Of a DNA stretch of 64,000 nt, positions 21,888-32,124 are shown piece by piece. The stretch lies in assembly GCA_944472155.2 (NCBI GenBank), contig OX235274.1, positions 40,360,052 through 40,424,051 of the forward strand. Reading direction: 5' to 3'. The stretch's first letter is position 1, and each line of letters begins with the position of its first letter. The DNA is from Trichobilharzia szidati (lineage: Eukaryota; Platyhelminthes; Trematoda; Strigeidida; Schistosomatidae). The notes beneath the pieces were generated by a model. It did not search any database, was not told where the DNA came from, and saw only the letters and a list, made by a program, of their open reading frames with translations. Position numbers and translations under genes: made by a program.

Positions 21888-22848
21888 GGAGTCAGACAAG
21901 GGTGCTTATTATCAACAATGATATTCCTAATTGTGGTGGACTGGATTATGCGTCAGACAGTCTGGAAACGAGAAGACAGGGATATCCTGGACCGACGTGA
22001 AGAACCTAGAAGACCTGGATTTCGCGGATGATTTATGTTTGATGTCACACAAAATCGAAGACTTACAAGCGAAAACCGACAAACTGGTCGAAGAAGCAGC
22101 AAAGACAGGACTCCAGGTGAACATAGACAAGACAGAGGTTATGAAAATAACCAACCAACAACAACAACAGCAGCAGCAACATCCAGCGCCAATCACCATC
22201 AACGGGAGGGATTTGAAAGAGGTTACTTCATTCACTTATTACTAGGGAGCATTGTCTCAACTACAGGAGGAACGGACGAGGATGTCAAATCGAGAATCGG
22301 GAAGGCGAGAAACACATTCATCAACCTGAAACCAATCTGGAAATCTTCGTCACTCAGCATCAACAACAAAATTCGGATTTTCAATATAAACGTCAAGTCA
22401 GTTCTTCTATACGGATCAGAAACTTGTCGGGTCACAAAGAATATTTCCAACAGCCTGTTGCGGACCTTTATCAACAACTGCCTTCGTTCTATACTGAAGA
22501 TCAGATGGCCGGAAAGAATCACCAACAAGAAACTATGGGAACAAACAAAACAAGAACCAATCGCCCAACAAATATGCAGGAGAAAGTGGAGATGGATTGT
22601 ACACTCACTGAGGAGGCCGCTGGGTGACATCGCGCGTCAGGCAAATGCTCGAGTGGAACCCGAAAGGGAAGCGGCGAGTGGGACGTCCAAGGGTAAGATG
22701 GAGGAGATCGTGTGAAGAAGAGTTGAAACAGTATGGACTAACATGGATGCAGGTGAAAAGTACAGCAGAAGACAGAAGCAAGTGGAAACGTGCAGATGAA
22801 ACCCTATGTTCCACTAGGAACCCAAGGAAACAATAATAAATAAATAAT
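21888..22848 (+). mobile_element. RTE-clade LINE, RT 3' half, copy A
   Basis: Begins with the residues GVRQGCLLS just before VVDWIMRQ, then DLDFADDLCLM (FADD coding at 22,018-22,032). GLQVNIDKTEVMKI, a CAA-rich stretch giving eight glutamines, ITINGRDLKEVTSFTYYLGS, RTFINNCLRSILKIRWPERI and RRKWRWIVHSLRRP follow, ending in RRVGRPRVRWRRSCEEELK and CSTRNPRKQ near 22,836. The tail is an AATAAATAATAATG run. Frame changes at about 22,245 and 22,630. Catalytic residues are intact but the upstream palm and endonuclease are missing, so the copy is dead. Confidence 0.9.
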
Positions 22849-23559
22849 AATGGCTTAAGCACAAAAACCTTTTCAGCAAGAAAAAAGTATCTAATCTTCT
22901 TGAAAAAATCTAAACACTTAACAGCAGTATTAACAACTGAATATTCTACCTTCATATAACAAAATGTTTCATATATTAACAATTATTATCACTCAGCGAT
23001 TTAAATTTATACTGCTATCTGAAAGTAAGCAGTTATCTCCCCAATTGCATGCCTAATTTTTTCTCCGTCTGAAATGTTCTTTTTTGTAAATACCAGACTA
23101 ATCTACCGAATTGATTTATAACATGAATCAATTCAGTCAGTTTTAATTGAAGGCTGGTGTTACTCTCTTCTCAATGACTAACGTGTCTCTAACTGCTATT
23201 AAACTCTGGTGATCATTTTTCGATAACATGACAGACACAAACGCCGATTGGAAATTAATGAAATGATCTAGTGTATTTGATTATATATTTAGAAAAATTT
23301 TCTAATACGTTTTTATTCCAAATTTTGAGATGAATAGAAGACTAAACTTTAGATTTTCTAAAAAAACACTGTTAAACTGCTCATTCATCCATACGCAAAA
23401 TACTTTTGACAAGTGTGCAAAGAAATCATTAGCAATCCTATAGAGTTAATATGAGTTGATAAACGATAAGTGAACAATGTAGATGTTTATTTCTAATGAG
23501 TTAAAGAATAATTTTCAAGAGTTGGTTTGTAAGGATTAAATTTGTTTTTACGAGTTTGA
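22849..23559. other. Duplicated but unidentified DNA
   Basis: No gene or known repeat. It is collinear with 31,426-32,124 in copy B, with few differences. Confidence 0.5.
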
Positions 23560-24115
23560 CCACGGATTGATATCAGTTAGAGAACCATTGAAAACCAGCC
23601 ACAAGGAGTACTGCCAGACAGCTGTTTCATCCTAGTTTGTGAATCATCGGTAGTACGCACCCACTGCCAGGGTTCCAACCCAGGACCTTTCGGTTACAAG
23701 GCAAGCTCGAATACCATTCAGCCACCGAGACCCAACTCATTCGCCAGCCCATGAATTCTAACTTGTACCATTTGTGATTTAGCGCGACCACCAACCAATG
23801 TAATCGTTGGTTGGACCTAACTGGTCACAACTTCTCACTAGAACTCCAGGAAACTCCGTCCTGTAGGAAATCACTAGCGAGTTAAATCACGAATTGGTAG
23901 AAGTTATAATTTCTAAACCACTGAATTGGGTCCCAGTGGCTGAGTAGTATACGAGCCAGCTTGCCTTGTAACCGGAAAGTCCTGGGTTCGAACCCTGGCA
24001 GTGGGTGCGTACTGCTGATGATTCCCAAACTAGGATGAAATATCTGACTGTCGATTACTCCAAAACTGGTTTTCAATGATTTTCTAACTGATATCAATCC
24101 GTGGTCAAGCTCGTT
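23560..24115. mobile_element. Inverted pair of class H SINEs
   Basis: A minus-strand copy at 23,560-23,800 is followed by a plus-strand copy at 23,825-24,115, giving a near-palindromic locus of about 550 bp. The minus copy has the C4 core change. The plus copy (motif at 24,009-24,055) keeps the full CTGATGA core, GAAA and GTC, but has T-T next to stem II and a poor stem I (GTACTG against GATTAC). Duplicated at 32,125-32,715. Confidence 0.85.
24009..24055 (+). ncRNA. Class H hammerhead with intact core residues
   Basis: GTACTG, CTGATGA, TTCC with loop CAAACTA and GGAT, GAAA, a changed stem III, and the cleavage triplet GTC. All invariant core residues are present. The closing pair of stem II is a T-T mismatch, and the stem I partner is lost, so activity would be weak at best. 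Confidence 0.6.
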
Positions 24116-24249
24116 AAAGAATAATTACTTTGGCTTTGTTTCTGGGTGAGAAAATTTTGAGTATTGAGAAAAATAATTGATTTGACATCAGTCAGGCATG
24201 AAACAGTCCCGTCATTAGAATTAGTTTTGCAACTGATCTGAACAGTTTA

Positions 24250-24760
24250 TTTGTGGAGTTTTCATTATCGTACTAGACAACACCCTCAGTGCATACTTCA
24301 GTTTGAAGTGAGCTTTTAAGATTACTCATGAGTTTATTAGTCATCCCTCAACGTGAACAACGTAAGACAATATTCAAATCTTATACAGAGGAAACACCAA
24401 AAATGCCAAAGAATTTCGAGAAACCTAGTATTCACGTGAATCAGCAATCAATAGACACATTGATACAGATGAGTGTTACCAATCCATAAAAAAAGAAATA
24501 ACTGGAACAAAAGGTCAACTCTCAGGTCAAGGAAGCAATCAGCACCAATACAAGCAAACTAGAACATGAGAAAATACACGAAAACAACCAATCAGGTTCA
24601 GGGTTACCATGAGAGATGACTAATAAACTCATGAAGAATCTTAAAAGCTTACTTCAAACTGAAGTATGCTCTGAGGACGTTGTCTAGTAAGACAATGAAA
24701 CTTTTGCAATTGAACCACTCAACTCAGAGAATACTACTGTATCAAAATCAAATGATCCAC
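24250..24760 (+). mobile_element. PLE family E: inverted termini around a C-terminal ORF remnant
   Basis: A plus-strand frame with stops at about 24,370-24,500 encodes ILYRGNTKNAKEFREA and INRHIDTDECYQSIKK. This parallels the family C peptide RGNTKSAREFLEAWY ... NKHVNIDEVYQLIK, so it is a PLE GIY-YIG C-terminal tail. It is flanked by inverted terminal sequences, TTCAGTTTGAAGTGAGCTTT at 24,298-24,317 and its complement at 24,645-24,664. Each side contains a hammerhead-like motif. Duplicated at 32,840-33,400. Confidence 0.78.
24671..24701 (+). ncRNA. Hammerhead-like motif in PLE family E terminus
   Basis: Core CTGAGGA (position 7 is free to vary), one extra C, then stem II GTTGTCT with loop AGTA and AGACAAT (seven pairs including one G-U), then GAAAC. 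Stem III and stem I are poorly formed (CTTTTGC follows). A counterpart on the minus strand at 24,258-24,289 has CTGAGGG and a weaker stem II. The duplicate at 33,264-33,294 keeps the core but has one C-A mismatch in stem II. Confidence 0.6.
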
Positions 24761-24829
24761 TATGCTTCACTGAGTTTACATTGCGTGTCAGATTTAATCA
24801 AAATTAAAGATTTTAGGGTTCTAGTTTGA

Positions 24830-24975
24830 CGAAAATAATTTTCAAGTGTTGGTTTGCAGAGATTTGATTGGTTACAGGTTTAATCACGAGTCGAAATCAG
24901 TCAGAGAACCACTAGAAGACACGAAAGTACTGCCTTACAAAATTTGACTAACATCTAGCCAGTTAACCTGTGTGA
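24830..24975 (-). mobile_element. Class H SINE tail remnant
   Basis: Contains GGTTACAGGTTTAATCACGA and TCAGTCAGAGAACCACTAGA, the reverse complement of the class H tail, ending at AGTACTGCC inside stem I of the ribozyme. The head is missing. Shared with copy B at about 33,430-33,540. Confidence 0.65.
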
Positions 24976-25059
24976 TGAAAATCCTTCGGAAGAAGTGAAA
25001 ACTTGGATTCCATCATGTTGATCTTGAGCTTATATAATTTGATTCTACACTTACTATTA

Positions 25060-25184
25060 TTATTGATTTTTTGCATTATGAGTGGAACATAGGGATTCAG
25101 AGACACTTCTCTGTCGTCACCTCCAGTTGACTACATGACTGCAATAAGCTTTCATTTCCCTCTCACATGATCTCCTTCATTCCA
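25060..25184 (-). mobile_element. RTE-clade LINE 3' terminal fragment
   Basis: GTGGAACATAGGGATTCAGA and CTCACATGATCTCCTTCATT are reverse complements of the RTE 3' terminus. Copy A breaks here, at the junction with the PLE family F block, whereas copy B continues in the same RTE to about 33,960. Confidence 0.7.
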
Positions 25185-25976
25185 ATGTTTTCTTGTAATA
25201 AAGTGCATTCTTCTCTACTCTGCTTTGGTCTTACTTTCTTCTCCACAAAACATTCCGGAAATCCATTCTGAGCAGGGATATTTTTCAGAACTAAGAGTTC
25301 TTCTTCTAAGCAGTGAGTGTTGCAGATTCGTCTAATACAATAAGCAAGTAAAATGATGAAAGCTCCTTTAAGACTCACACGTATCCAGCTATAAAGTTTT
25401 GTCACTCGGCCATTCCATAACAGTTACCTATGGAAAGACTTTTTCAGAGTCCCATCATCTCTTCTTTTCAATTACTTATCAAGAAATGAAATCTTTGATT
25501 CATTTCTTAATTCATTTGGGAATTTAACTGGGGGATGGCGATTATTGAGGCCCTGTGAGATACTATTAAAATCGAAATTGGCTAGTTATCTCGCTTTGTA
25601 GTGAATTGGCAGAGGTTGGAATTCATGAGCCGCTTATTGGATCGGATCCCAGTGGCTTATTGGTCTACGAGCTCGCCTTGTAACCCAGAAGGTCCTGTGC
25701 TTGAACCGCCCTTGTTGAGTGCGTACTGATGAAAACTAGGACGGAACAGCTGTGCAGGTTTTCCAATGGTTCTCTAACCGATGTCAGCTTATGATGAAAT
25801 CCTGTAACCAATCAATCAAATCCCTAAAAACCAATACTTGTAAATCGGAATCATCATGAGAGACCGTAAAGTGTCCTCAATATACCTTTTGCACAGCAGC
25901 AATTTGTCTATTTTTTGATTAACATATTCTGTTCTCCGAATTGGACATAAAGCAGTCTGCCAAAAGTCGGCCAAGA
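25185..25976 (-). mobile_element. PLE family F block carrying a class H SINE, duplicated
   Basis: Nearly identical to 37,826-38,606. The minus strand encodes KLYSWIRVSLKGAFIILLAY, then LVLKNIPAQNGFPECFVEKK, the thumb-type NG(Y/F)P block typical of PLE reverse transcriptases. A plus-strand class H SINE (25,612-25,852) interrupts it at the same position as in the other block, so the SINE was there before the block was copied. The SINE hammerhead here has lost its first half (GTACTGATGAAAACTAGGAC). Confidence 0.82.
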
Positions 25977-25978
25977 GC

Positions 25979-26404
25979 TCAACCTTCCCTCCTTATAATG
26001 TGCTTGCTACTAGTTTAACCATATTTAGGAGCCAGCCGGCCGGTAATTAATTCCAGGTCACATCCAATGGATGGAAAATATTCCACCAAGTGAAGCACCA
26101 ATGTACACGAGGAAATATATTGGCTGTTTTCTAAAATAATTCTCCGATAAATGTATTTTCGGTATATATAGTAAATCATCGGCAGTACGCACCCACCACC
26201 AGGGTTCGAATCCAGGATCTTCCCGTTATAAGGCAAGCTGGCTAGTATACCATTCAGCCACTGAGACCCGATTCACTGGTCAGCCCATGAATTCTAACTT
26301 CTACCGATTCGTGATTTAACGTGACCCCAACCAATGTCGTCGGTGGGACATCCATCCTCACCCGCGACATATGGATGGACCTCACTGGTCACGACTTCTC
26401 ACTG
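25979..26404 (-). repeat. Left arm of a large inverted repeat
   Basis: The reverse complement matches 26,608-27,018 over about 410 bp; both arms contain the identical 73-codon translated segment MPYNGKILDSNPGGG onwards. The arm consists of a class T SINE fragment (25,979-26,125) joined to a class H leader and head (26,160-26,404). The spacer of about 200 bp holds a class H hammerhead and tail. Together with copy A there are three versions of this fused unit. Confidence 0.9.
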
Positions 26405-26607
26405 CCAATGATTTCCAAACTAGGATGAAACAGCTATCTGGCAGCATTCCCTGGTTTTCAATGGTTCTCTAACTGTTATCAATCCGTGATCAACTCGTAA
26501 AAACATAACTAATCCTTACAAACCAAACTAAAGGAAATTATTCTGATGCTCGCTAGTGACTTGCTACAGGATTGAGTTTCCTGCAGTTCTAGTGAGAAGT
26601 CGTGATC
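26405..26607 (+). mobile_element. Spacer with class H hammerhead and tail
   Basis: Begins CTGCCAATGATTTCC, loop, AGGATGAAACAGCTATC, then TGGCAGCATTCC. Stem I has drifted to TGCCA with TGGCA and still pairs, and GAAA is intact, but the core reads CAATGA instead of CTGATGA. The tail GTTCTCTAACTGTTATCA follows. No tRNA head is attached on this strand. Confidence 0.7.
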
Positions 26608-27018
26608 AAGAAAGGTCCATCTAGATATCACGTATGAGGATGGATGTCCCACCGACGACATTGGTTGGGGTCACGTTAAATCACGAATCGGTAGAAGTTA
26701 GAATTCATGGGCTGACCAGTGAATCGGGTCTCAGTGGCTGAATGGTATACTAGCCAGCTTGCCTTATAACGGGAAGATCCTGGATTCGAACCCTGGTGGT
26801 GGGTGCGTACTGCCGATGATTTACTATATATACCGAAAATACATTTATCGGAGAATTATTTTAGAAAACAGCCAATATATTTCCTCGTGTACATTGGTGC
26901 TTCACTTGGTGGAATATTTTCCATCCATTGGATGTGACCTGGAATTAATTACCGGCCGGCTGGCTCCTAAATATGGTTAAACTAGTAGCAAGCACATTAT
27001 AAGGAGGGAAGGTTGAGC
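26608..27018 (+). repeat. Right arm of the large inverted repeat
   Basis: Mirror image of 25,979-26,404. It includes the class H leader and head (B box ATTCGAACCCTGG) and the truncated hammerhead GTACTGCCGATGATTTAC, then the junction into the class T variant. It also forms the start of copy B, so the inverted arm was most likely generated from the end of B. Confidence 0.9.
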
Positions 27019-27118
27019 GTAAATTTGGCGACTCCATCCTGTAAAAATACACTCCCACTACTTTAACTTAGAAGCTCAAGTTTTCAGCCCAGAGGGATGG
27101 AATAAATATATTTGTCCA
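26890..27118 (+). mobile_element. Class T SINE, divergent head, copy B
   Basis: Duplicate of 18,257-18,482. The B-box region is changed further (CTGGAATTAATTACCGG), with the AAGGAGGGAAGGTTGAGCG module and GGGATGGAATAAATA tail retained. Confidence 0.7.
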
Positions 27119-27477
27119 TTGGCTGTAGCGTTTTGTTTCAAAATTCTGAAAGTAAATTTTTTTATTTACATTCAGTATGAATAAAATAAATTATCTAGTA
27201 TTAGTACTTGGCGGGCCCGTTTTCTGACTTCCTTGCTCCGAAGTGTCAATGTAAAACATTGACAACTTCTACGTTTCTAACGAAGCATTTTAAGATGCTT
27301 CATGTTCAAGTCAAATAGTATCTTCAGCTTTCACTAAGATGACTTATTATTGGTTATAGGATGTATTCACTAGACATTAGCCATACTTTGATTTACTGTG
27401 TCCAATGTAACACGATCACCAGTTAGAAGCAACATAAAAAAGTGCACTGCAATTGCCAGTGACCGTGTTTCTTCCCT

Positions 27478-27707
27478 CTTGCATTCCCAGTAAAACAAAA
27501 GGCTTCAAGCTTGGGTATCGAAACTTCAGTAGTAATGAAGTCGTCTTGTATGTAGGGAGGTTGCTGGCCTCAGGCCCAACATTTCCTCTTTATCAGGCTT
27601 GCAATCGGCTACGCCAAGCGAGGAAGCGCTCTGTACGGGAATCGAACCTCAGACCGTATGAGGTGTGGTTGGCTAGTATTCTGTTACTGAACTATTGATG
27701 GGCAAGT
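27478..27707 (-). mobile_element. Class T SINE, minus strand, copy B
   Basis: Duplicate of 18,853-19,080. Differences include GGTATCGAAACTTCAG in place of GTTTTGAAGCTTCAG and a B box of GAGGTTCGATTCCCG on the minus strand. Confidence 0.8.
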
Positions 27708-28049
27708 GACCGTGTGAATATAATCAGTTTAGGTACTTATGGTTAGGCATTTTTACTTTTCATTACCTATTACATCAGAAAACCTATTCTACATTGCGAA
27801 AATTTCTGAAACTGGGATCTTTTTATAATCAAAACCTACTCAGTGTCAAATGTGACAGTACTGTAGACCATTAGACATACCATTCTCAAATAATCAGGAT
27901 TCGTGACAAAATAGCCATTTTGCCCAAGTTTCATTATTTCAGAAAACTTTTTCCCCGTTGTAAATGACCGAAAATGAAATGCGACCAAAAAATGGCAGTA
28001 CAACAAAATTTCAGCAAATATAACTATTTATAAGGAATAGCTTTGCTTC

Positions 28050-28335
28050 AAGTTTGTAATTACGGTTCGATATCAGTTGGAGAACTATTGAAAACCAACA
28101 GAGAGTACTGGGCAGTTGTTTCGCCCCAGTTGAGAACTCTTCGGCAGTAGAAACCAACAACCCTATCGGGAATCGAACCCAAGGTGAAATTCACTGACCA
28201 TTCAGACACTTGGGCCAGAATTCAAGAACCCATGAATTCTAACTTCTGTCAATTTTCGATTTTAGAATGATTGCAAGCCAATGTCATCGGCAATTATTTA
28301 GTCTCACCTCCTACTTGATGAATCCTACCGGTCAC
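28050..28335 (-). mobile_element. Class H SINE, minus strand, C4 subfamily, copy B
   Basis: Duplicate of 19,850-20,125. The ribozyme reads CTACTGCCGAAGAGTTCT, GGGGCGAAACAACTGC, CCAGTAC. The same defective CCGA core is present in both duplicates, so the defect predates the duplication. Confidence 0.82.
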
Positions 28336-28559
28336 AATTTGTTAAAAATAACCTCAGGCCACATCATCCTTCAGTCAGTCACTTGTGAGCATCAGATTGG
28401 TTTTCAAGAGTTAATCTGCAGGGATTTAATTTGTTTCAAGATTGGTCACGGCTCCATGTATGTTAGAGTAGCACTGAAGTGTAACTATTGGTGGTGAGAC
28501 AGTCCGAGATAGCAGTGGATCAGCTGACCATTATTAATGTAATGGTTAATGACTAAAAG

Positions 28560-28800
28560 TAAATTCAAAGTCTAGCTCGCAGAATGTTCCGAATTAGAGG
28601 CCTCGGAACTCATGAGGATACGCTCAACCGGCTGGGCCAAAGCACACATCTGCTAGTGAGCTCGAAATATAATGCCAACCTCTACAAGAATGAGTGATTT
28701 CAGTAGGATGACGTCAAGGTTAGCGACTGGGTGCCGTATTCGAGCTCGTAGGATGCTGGACCAGTAATTCGGAGGCCATTACCTCAAGTTCTGCTGTGAT
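28560..28800. mobile_element. tRNA-like SINE remnants, copy B
   Basis: Counterparts of 20,225-20,475. The A box is more damaged here (TATTCGAGCTCGTAGGATGC). Confidence 0.55.
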
Positions 28801-28905
28801 TTAGATTTTCTTTTCTCCTTTAACAATCATCCTTCGCATAAGTGTAACTGAACGTGAATTTTACAGGTACACTATTTTGATCTCATGTGTCGTAGAGTTC
28901 AGAAA

Positions 28906-29125
28906 TACTTATTATTATTATTGTTTCCTTTAATTCCTACAGGAACATAGGGCTTCAGCCGTGCGTCTCCACTGCGGTCAGTTCTCTGCTAGGGTGTTCA
29001 CCTGGCTCCAAGTCTGCCCACACGCTTTAACCTCCTCTTCAAATCACCTCCTCTAAGTCACCCTTGCACTGACGACCAACTCGCCGCTTCCCTTTCGGGT
29101 TCCACTCGAGAGAGAAGCGGCGAGT
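28906..29125 (-). mobile_element. RTE 3' fragment with terminal foldback, absent from copy A
   Basis: An ATTATTATTATTG tail followed by the reverse complement of the last 190 bp of the RTE (CCTACAGGAACATAGGGCTT). Copy A lacks it at 20,572, where the sequence reads AAATACTTACTTTC without interruption. At the 5' end, ACTCGCCGCTTC (29,079-29,090) is repeated as its complement GAAGCGGCGAGT (29,114-29,125), giving a 12-bp hairpin. This suggests snap-back or twin priming during insertion. Coding remnant: the WNPKGKRR region on the minus strand. Confidence 0.88.
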
Positions 29126-29574
29126 TTACTTTCTTCTAATCATTACCTGGCCAAAAGTATTTCACAAACCCGATGGATTCATGCAATTTAAAATAATTTA
29201 CTTCGTAACAAATGCTGTTTGATATACTCAGAATTTATATAGGATATTTTATTCAAGTTATTGTTTTAAAGACAAAGCTGTACGTTTAATGGTTTGTCAT
29301 GTAAACATACTACTTATCTAGTAGTCTGTTTATCGGTTGTTTAAATTTATCTGAAGTGAAATTTCTTTTGAATTCTGCAAAAAAATTAATATTATTACTA
29401 ACAATTTTATTGAAAGCAGAAGAAAATTGCTGTGCAAGAAAAATTCACTCAGTATGTGTATGTGTGTGTGTGTAGATTACTGGAGAAGTTTAGTTTTCTT
29501 ACATCCTCACCGTCAGACATTGCTGAAATCTACTAATATGCAAGGTAAACTCTAATCAAAAATTATCATTTTAA

Positions 29575-29870
29575 GCATTCTCTAGTGAACGCAATCTAAT
29601 ACAAGTAATTGTGCTTGTCGGAACAAACATAGCACATTCACTTATCCTTGTCAAATAAATAACTCTAGAAACTGCTTGTACATTAGATGGTTGAAGCAGT
29701 CGGCAGGAAGACTTAGACCTAGGTTTTGTGCTAGCTGGCACTAACCGATCAGCAAGACGTATCTTCACTCTTCGAAGAACTCATGGCCCTTCTGAGATTC
29801 CTACCTGTGTCACACAGTGTTGCTGCAGTCAGAGACGTTATCACTTAGCTATTCAGGCTCGCAACTTACC
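29575..29870 (-). mobile_element. Class N SINE, copy B
   Basis: Counterpart of 20,968-21,262. The A box has drifted to AATAGCTAAGTGATAACGTC and the central body differs, but the tail GTTCCGACAAGCACAATTAC is shared. Confidence 0.7.
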
Positions 29871-30151
29871 TCTTGCAGAACTGTATAGGATGCTTTGATT
29901 GGACTAGACACATTACACTAGGTAGTGATTAGTGTCCAATCAAAGTACTTCTGAAACAAATTGGAAAATCCATTACTTTTGGCCAACCTGACTGACAATC
30001 AGATAGCGAAATCTATTGAAATCAAGAAATTGCCCAAATACATGACGTATTATCTGTGTTTTCAAACCAACGTAGCTTGAACAAGTTTCAGAAGCCAAAA
30101 TATTTCCTTAGAAGCATGATACTCACTAAAAAACTGCAATCAACATATTGA

Positions 30152-30385
30152 CAGTACAAATTACTCATAAAGAAAGAACTAAACAGATCATATTTAGTGA
30201 CACAGATAGTCCTAAATGAAGTAAATAAAGAACCCATCTTAAAGAACTACACTAAAGAAGGCTTCAACTCCCACGCCAGGAATGCTGATGATATCATTGG
30301 TTTATTAGCGTCACACAGGAGCATAATCGACCAACTCTATAAAATGCATAAAAACATCCAAGCTAACGGGGTAAACGACTTCTGA
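30152..30385 (+). pseudogene. Conserved open-frame remnant of unknown origin, copy B
   Basis: Open from just after a TGA at 30,149 to a stop at about 30,383. It encodes QYKLLIKKELNRSYLVTQ, LNEVNKEPILKNYTKEGFNS, HARNADDIIGLLASHRS and IIDQLYKMHKNIQANGVNDF. There is no good ATG; a GTG lies at 30,197. Acidic/basic helical composition. It lies about 75 bp before the RTE remnant, but the peptide does not match the expected RTE palm upstream of GVRQGCLLS. Confidence 0.4.
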
Positions 30386-30459
30386 GTTCCTGTACAGGAA
30401 TGAAAACATTTAGATTTTATGCCACTTAATGGCTAAGTAAACACAGGAGTTAGACAAGG

Positions 30460-31425
30460 GTGCTTATTATCACCAATGATATTCCTAGTTGTGGTGGACT
30501 GGATTATGCGTCAGACCGTGGGGAACGAGAAGACAGGGACATCCTGGACTGACGTGAACAACCTAGATGACCTGGATTTCGCGCGTGGATGATTTATGTT
30601 TGATGTCATACAAAACCAAAGACTTACAAGCGAAAACCGACAAACTGGTCGAAGAAGCAGCAAAGACAGGACTCCAGGTGAACATAGACAAGACGGAGGT
30701 TATGAAAATAACCAACCACCAAGAACAACAACAACGGCAGCAGTAACATCCAGCGCCAATCACCATCAACGGGAGGGACTTGAAAGAGGTTACTTCATTC
30801 ACTTATCTAGGGAGCCTTGTCCCAACTGCAGGAAGAACGGACGAAGATGTCAAATCGAGAATTGGTAAGGCGAGAAACACATTCATCAACCGGAAACCAA
30901 TCTGGAAATCTTCGTCACTCAGCATCAACAACAAAATTTGGATTTTTAATACAAACGTCAAGTCAGTCAGTTCCTCTATACGGATCAGAAACTTGGCGGG
31001 TCACAAAGAATATTTCCAACAGCCTGTTGCAGACCTTTATCAACAACTGTCTTCGCTCTCTATACTGAAGATCAGATGGCCGGAAAGAATCACCAACAAG
31101 AAACTATGGGAACAAACAAAACAAGAACCAATCGCTCAACAAATATGCAGGAGAAAGTGGAGATGGATTGGACACTCGCTGAGGAGACCGCTGGGTGACA
31201 TCACGTGTCAGGCCATCACTCGAGTGGAACCCGAAAGGGATATGGCGAGTGGGACGTCTAGTGGTGACATGGAGGAGATCGTGTGAAGGGGAACTGAAAC
31301 AGCATGGACTAACATGGATACAGGTGAAAAATACAGCAAAAGACAGAAGCAAGTGGAGACGTGTAGCTGAAGCCTTATTTTCCACTGGGAACCCAAGAGA
31401 ACAATTATTAACAAATAAATAATAA
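30460..31425 (+). mobile_element. RTE-clade LINE, RT 3' half, copy B
   Basis: Same structure as copy A. Frame 30,780-31,286 encodes EVTSFTYLGSLV, ITNKKLWEQTKQEPIAQQIC and RRKWRWIGHSLRRPLGDIT. The C-terminal block ends near 31,400. The catalytic motif is destroyed by a 4-nt insertion (GATTTCGCG, then CGTG, then GATGAT) near 30,576-30,596, and another frameshift occurs near 31,025. The tail AACAAATAAATAATAATG is at about 31,410-31,427. Confidence 0.9.
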
Positions 31426-32124
31426 TGCCTTAAGCACACAAACCTTTTCAGCAAGAAAAAAGTATCTGATCTTCTTGAAAAAATCTAAACACTTAACAAT
31501 GGTATTGACAACGGATTATTCTCCTTTCAAATGACAAAATGTTTCATATATTAACAATTATTATCACTCAGCGATTTAAATTCATACTGCTTTCTGAAAA
31601 TAAACAGTTATCTCCCCAATTGCATGCCTAATCATTTTTCCGTCTGAAATGTTTTTTTTAAAAATACCAGACTAATCTACCGAATTGATTTATAACATGG
31701 ATCAATTCAGTCAGTTTTAATTGAAGACTGGTGTTACTCTCTTTTCAATGACTAAGGTGTCTCTAACTGCTATTAAACTCTGGTGATCATTTTTTGATAA
31801 CATGACAGACACAAACACCGATTGGAAATTAATGAAATGATCTTGTGTATTTGATTATATATCTAGAAAAATTTTTAATACGTTTTCATTCCAAATGTTG
31901 GGTTGTATATAAGACTAAACTTTAGATTTTCTAAAAAAACTGTTAAACTGCTCATTGATCCATACGCAAAACACTTTGGACAAGTGTGCAAAGAAATTAT
32001 TAGCAGTCCTGAAGAGTTGATGTGAGTTGATGAACGATGAGTGAACAATGTAGATGTTTATTTCTGATGAGGTAAAGAATAATTTTCAAGAGTTGGTTTG
32101 TAAGGATTAAATTTGTTTTTACGA

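Larger units (their letters stand above)
17985..25184. repeat. Segmental duplication copy A
   Basis: About 7.2 kb collinear with 26,620-33,742. Successive elements match in order: SINE pair, minus-strand class T SINE (18,853 and 27,478), a class H SINE (19,850 and 28,050), tRNA-like SINE remnants, the RTE fragment, an inverted class H pair, and a PLE tail. Long stretches differ by only a few bases per line. A carries a PLE fragment at 19,406-19,804 that B lacks. The boundaries fall in a class H leader and in an RTE fragment. Confidence 0.9.

Noticed and set aside
26015..26980. Identical 73-codon frame on both strands, seeming to be a conserved gene
   Set aside because: The frames lie within the two arms of an inverted repeat made of fused SINEs. 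Identity reflects recent DNA copying, not coding constraint.
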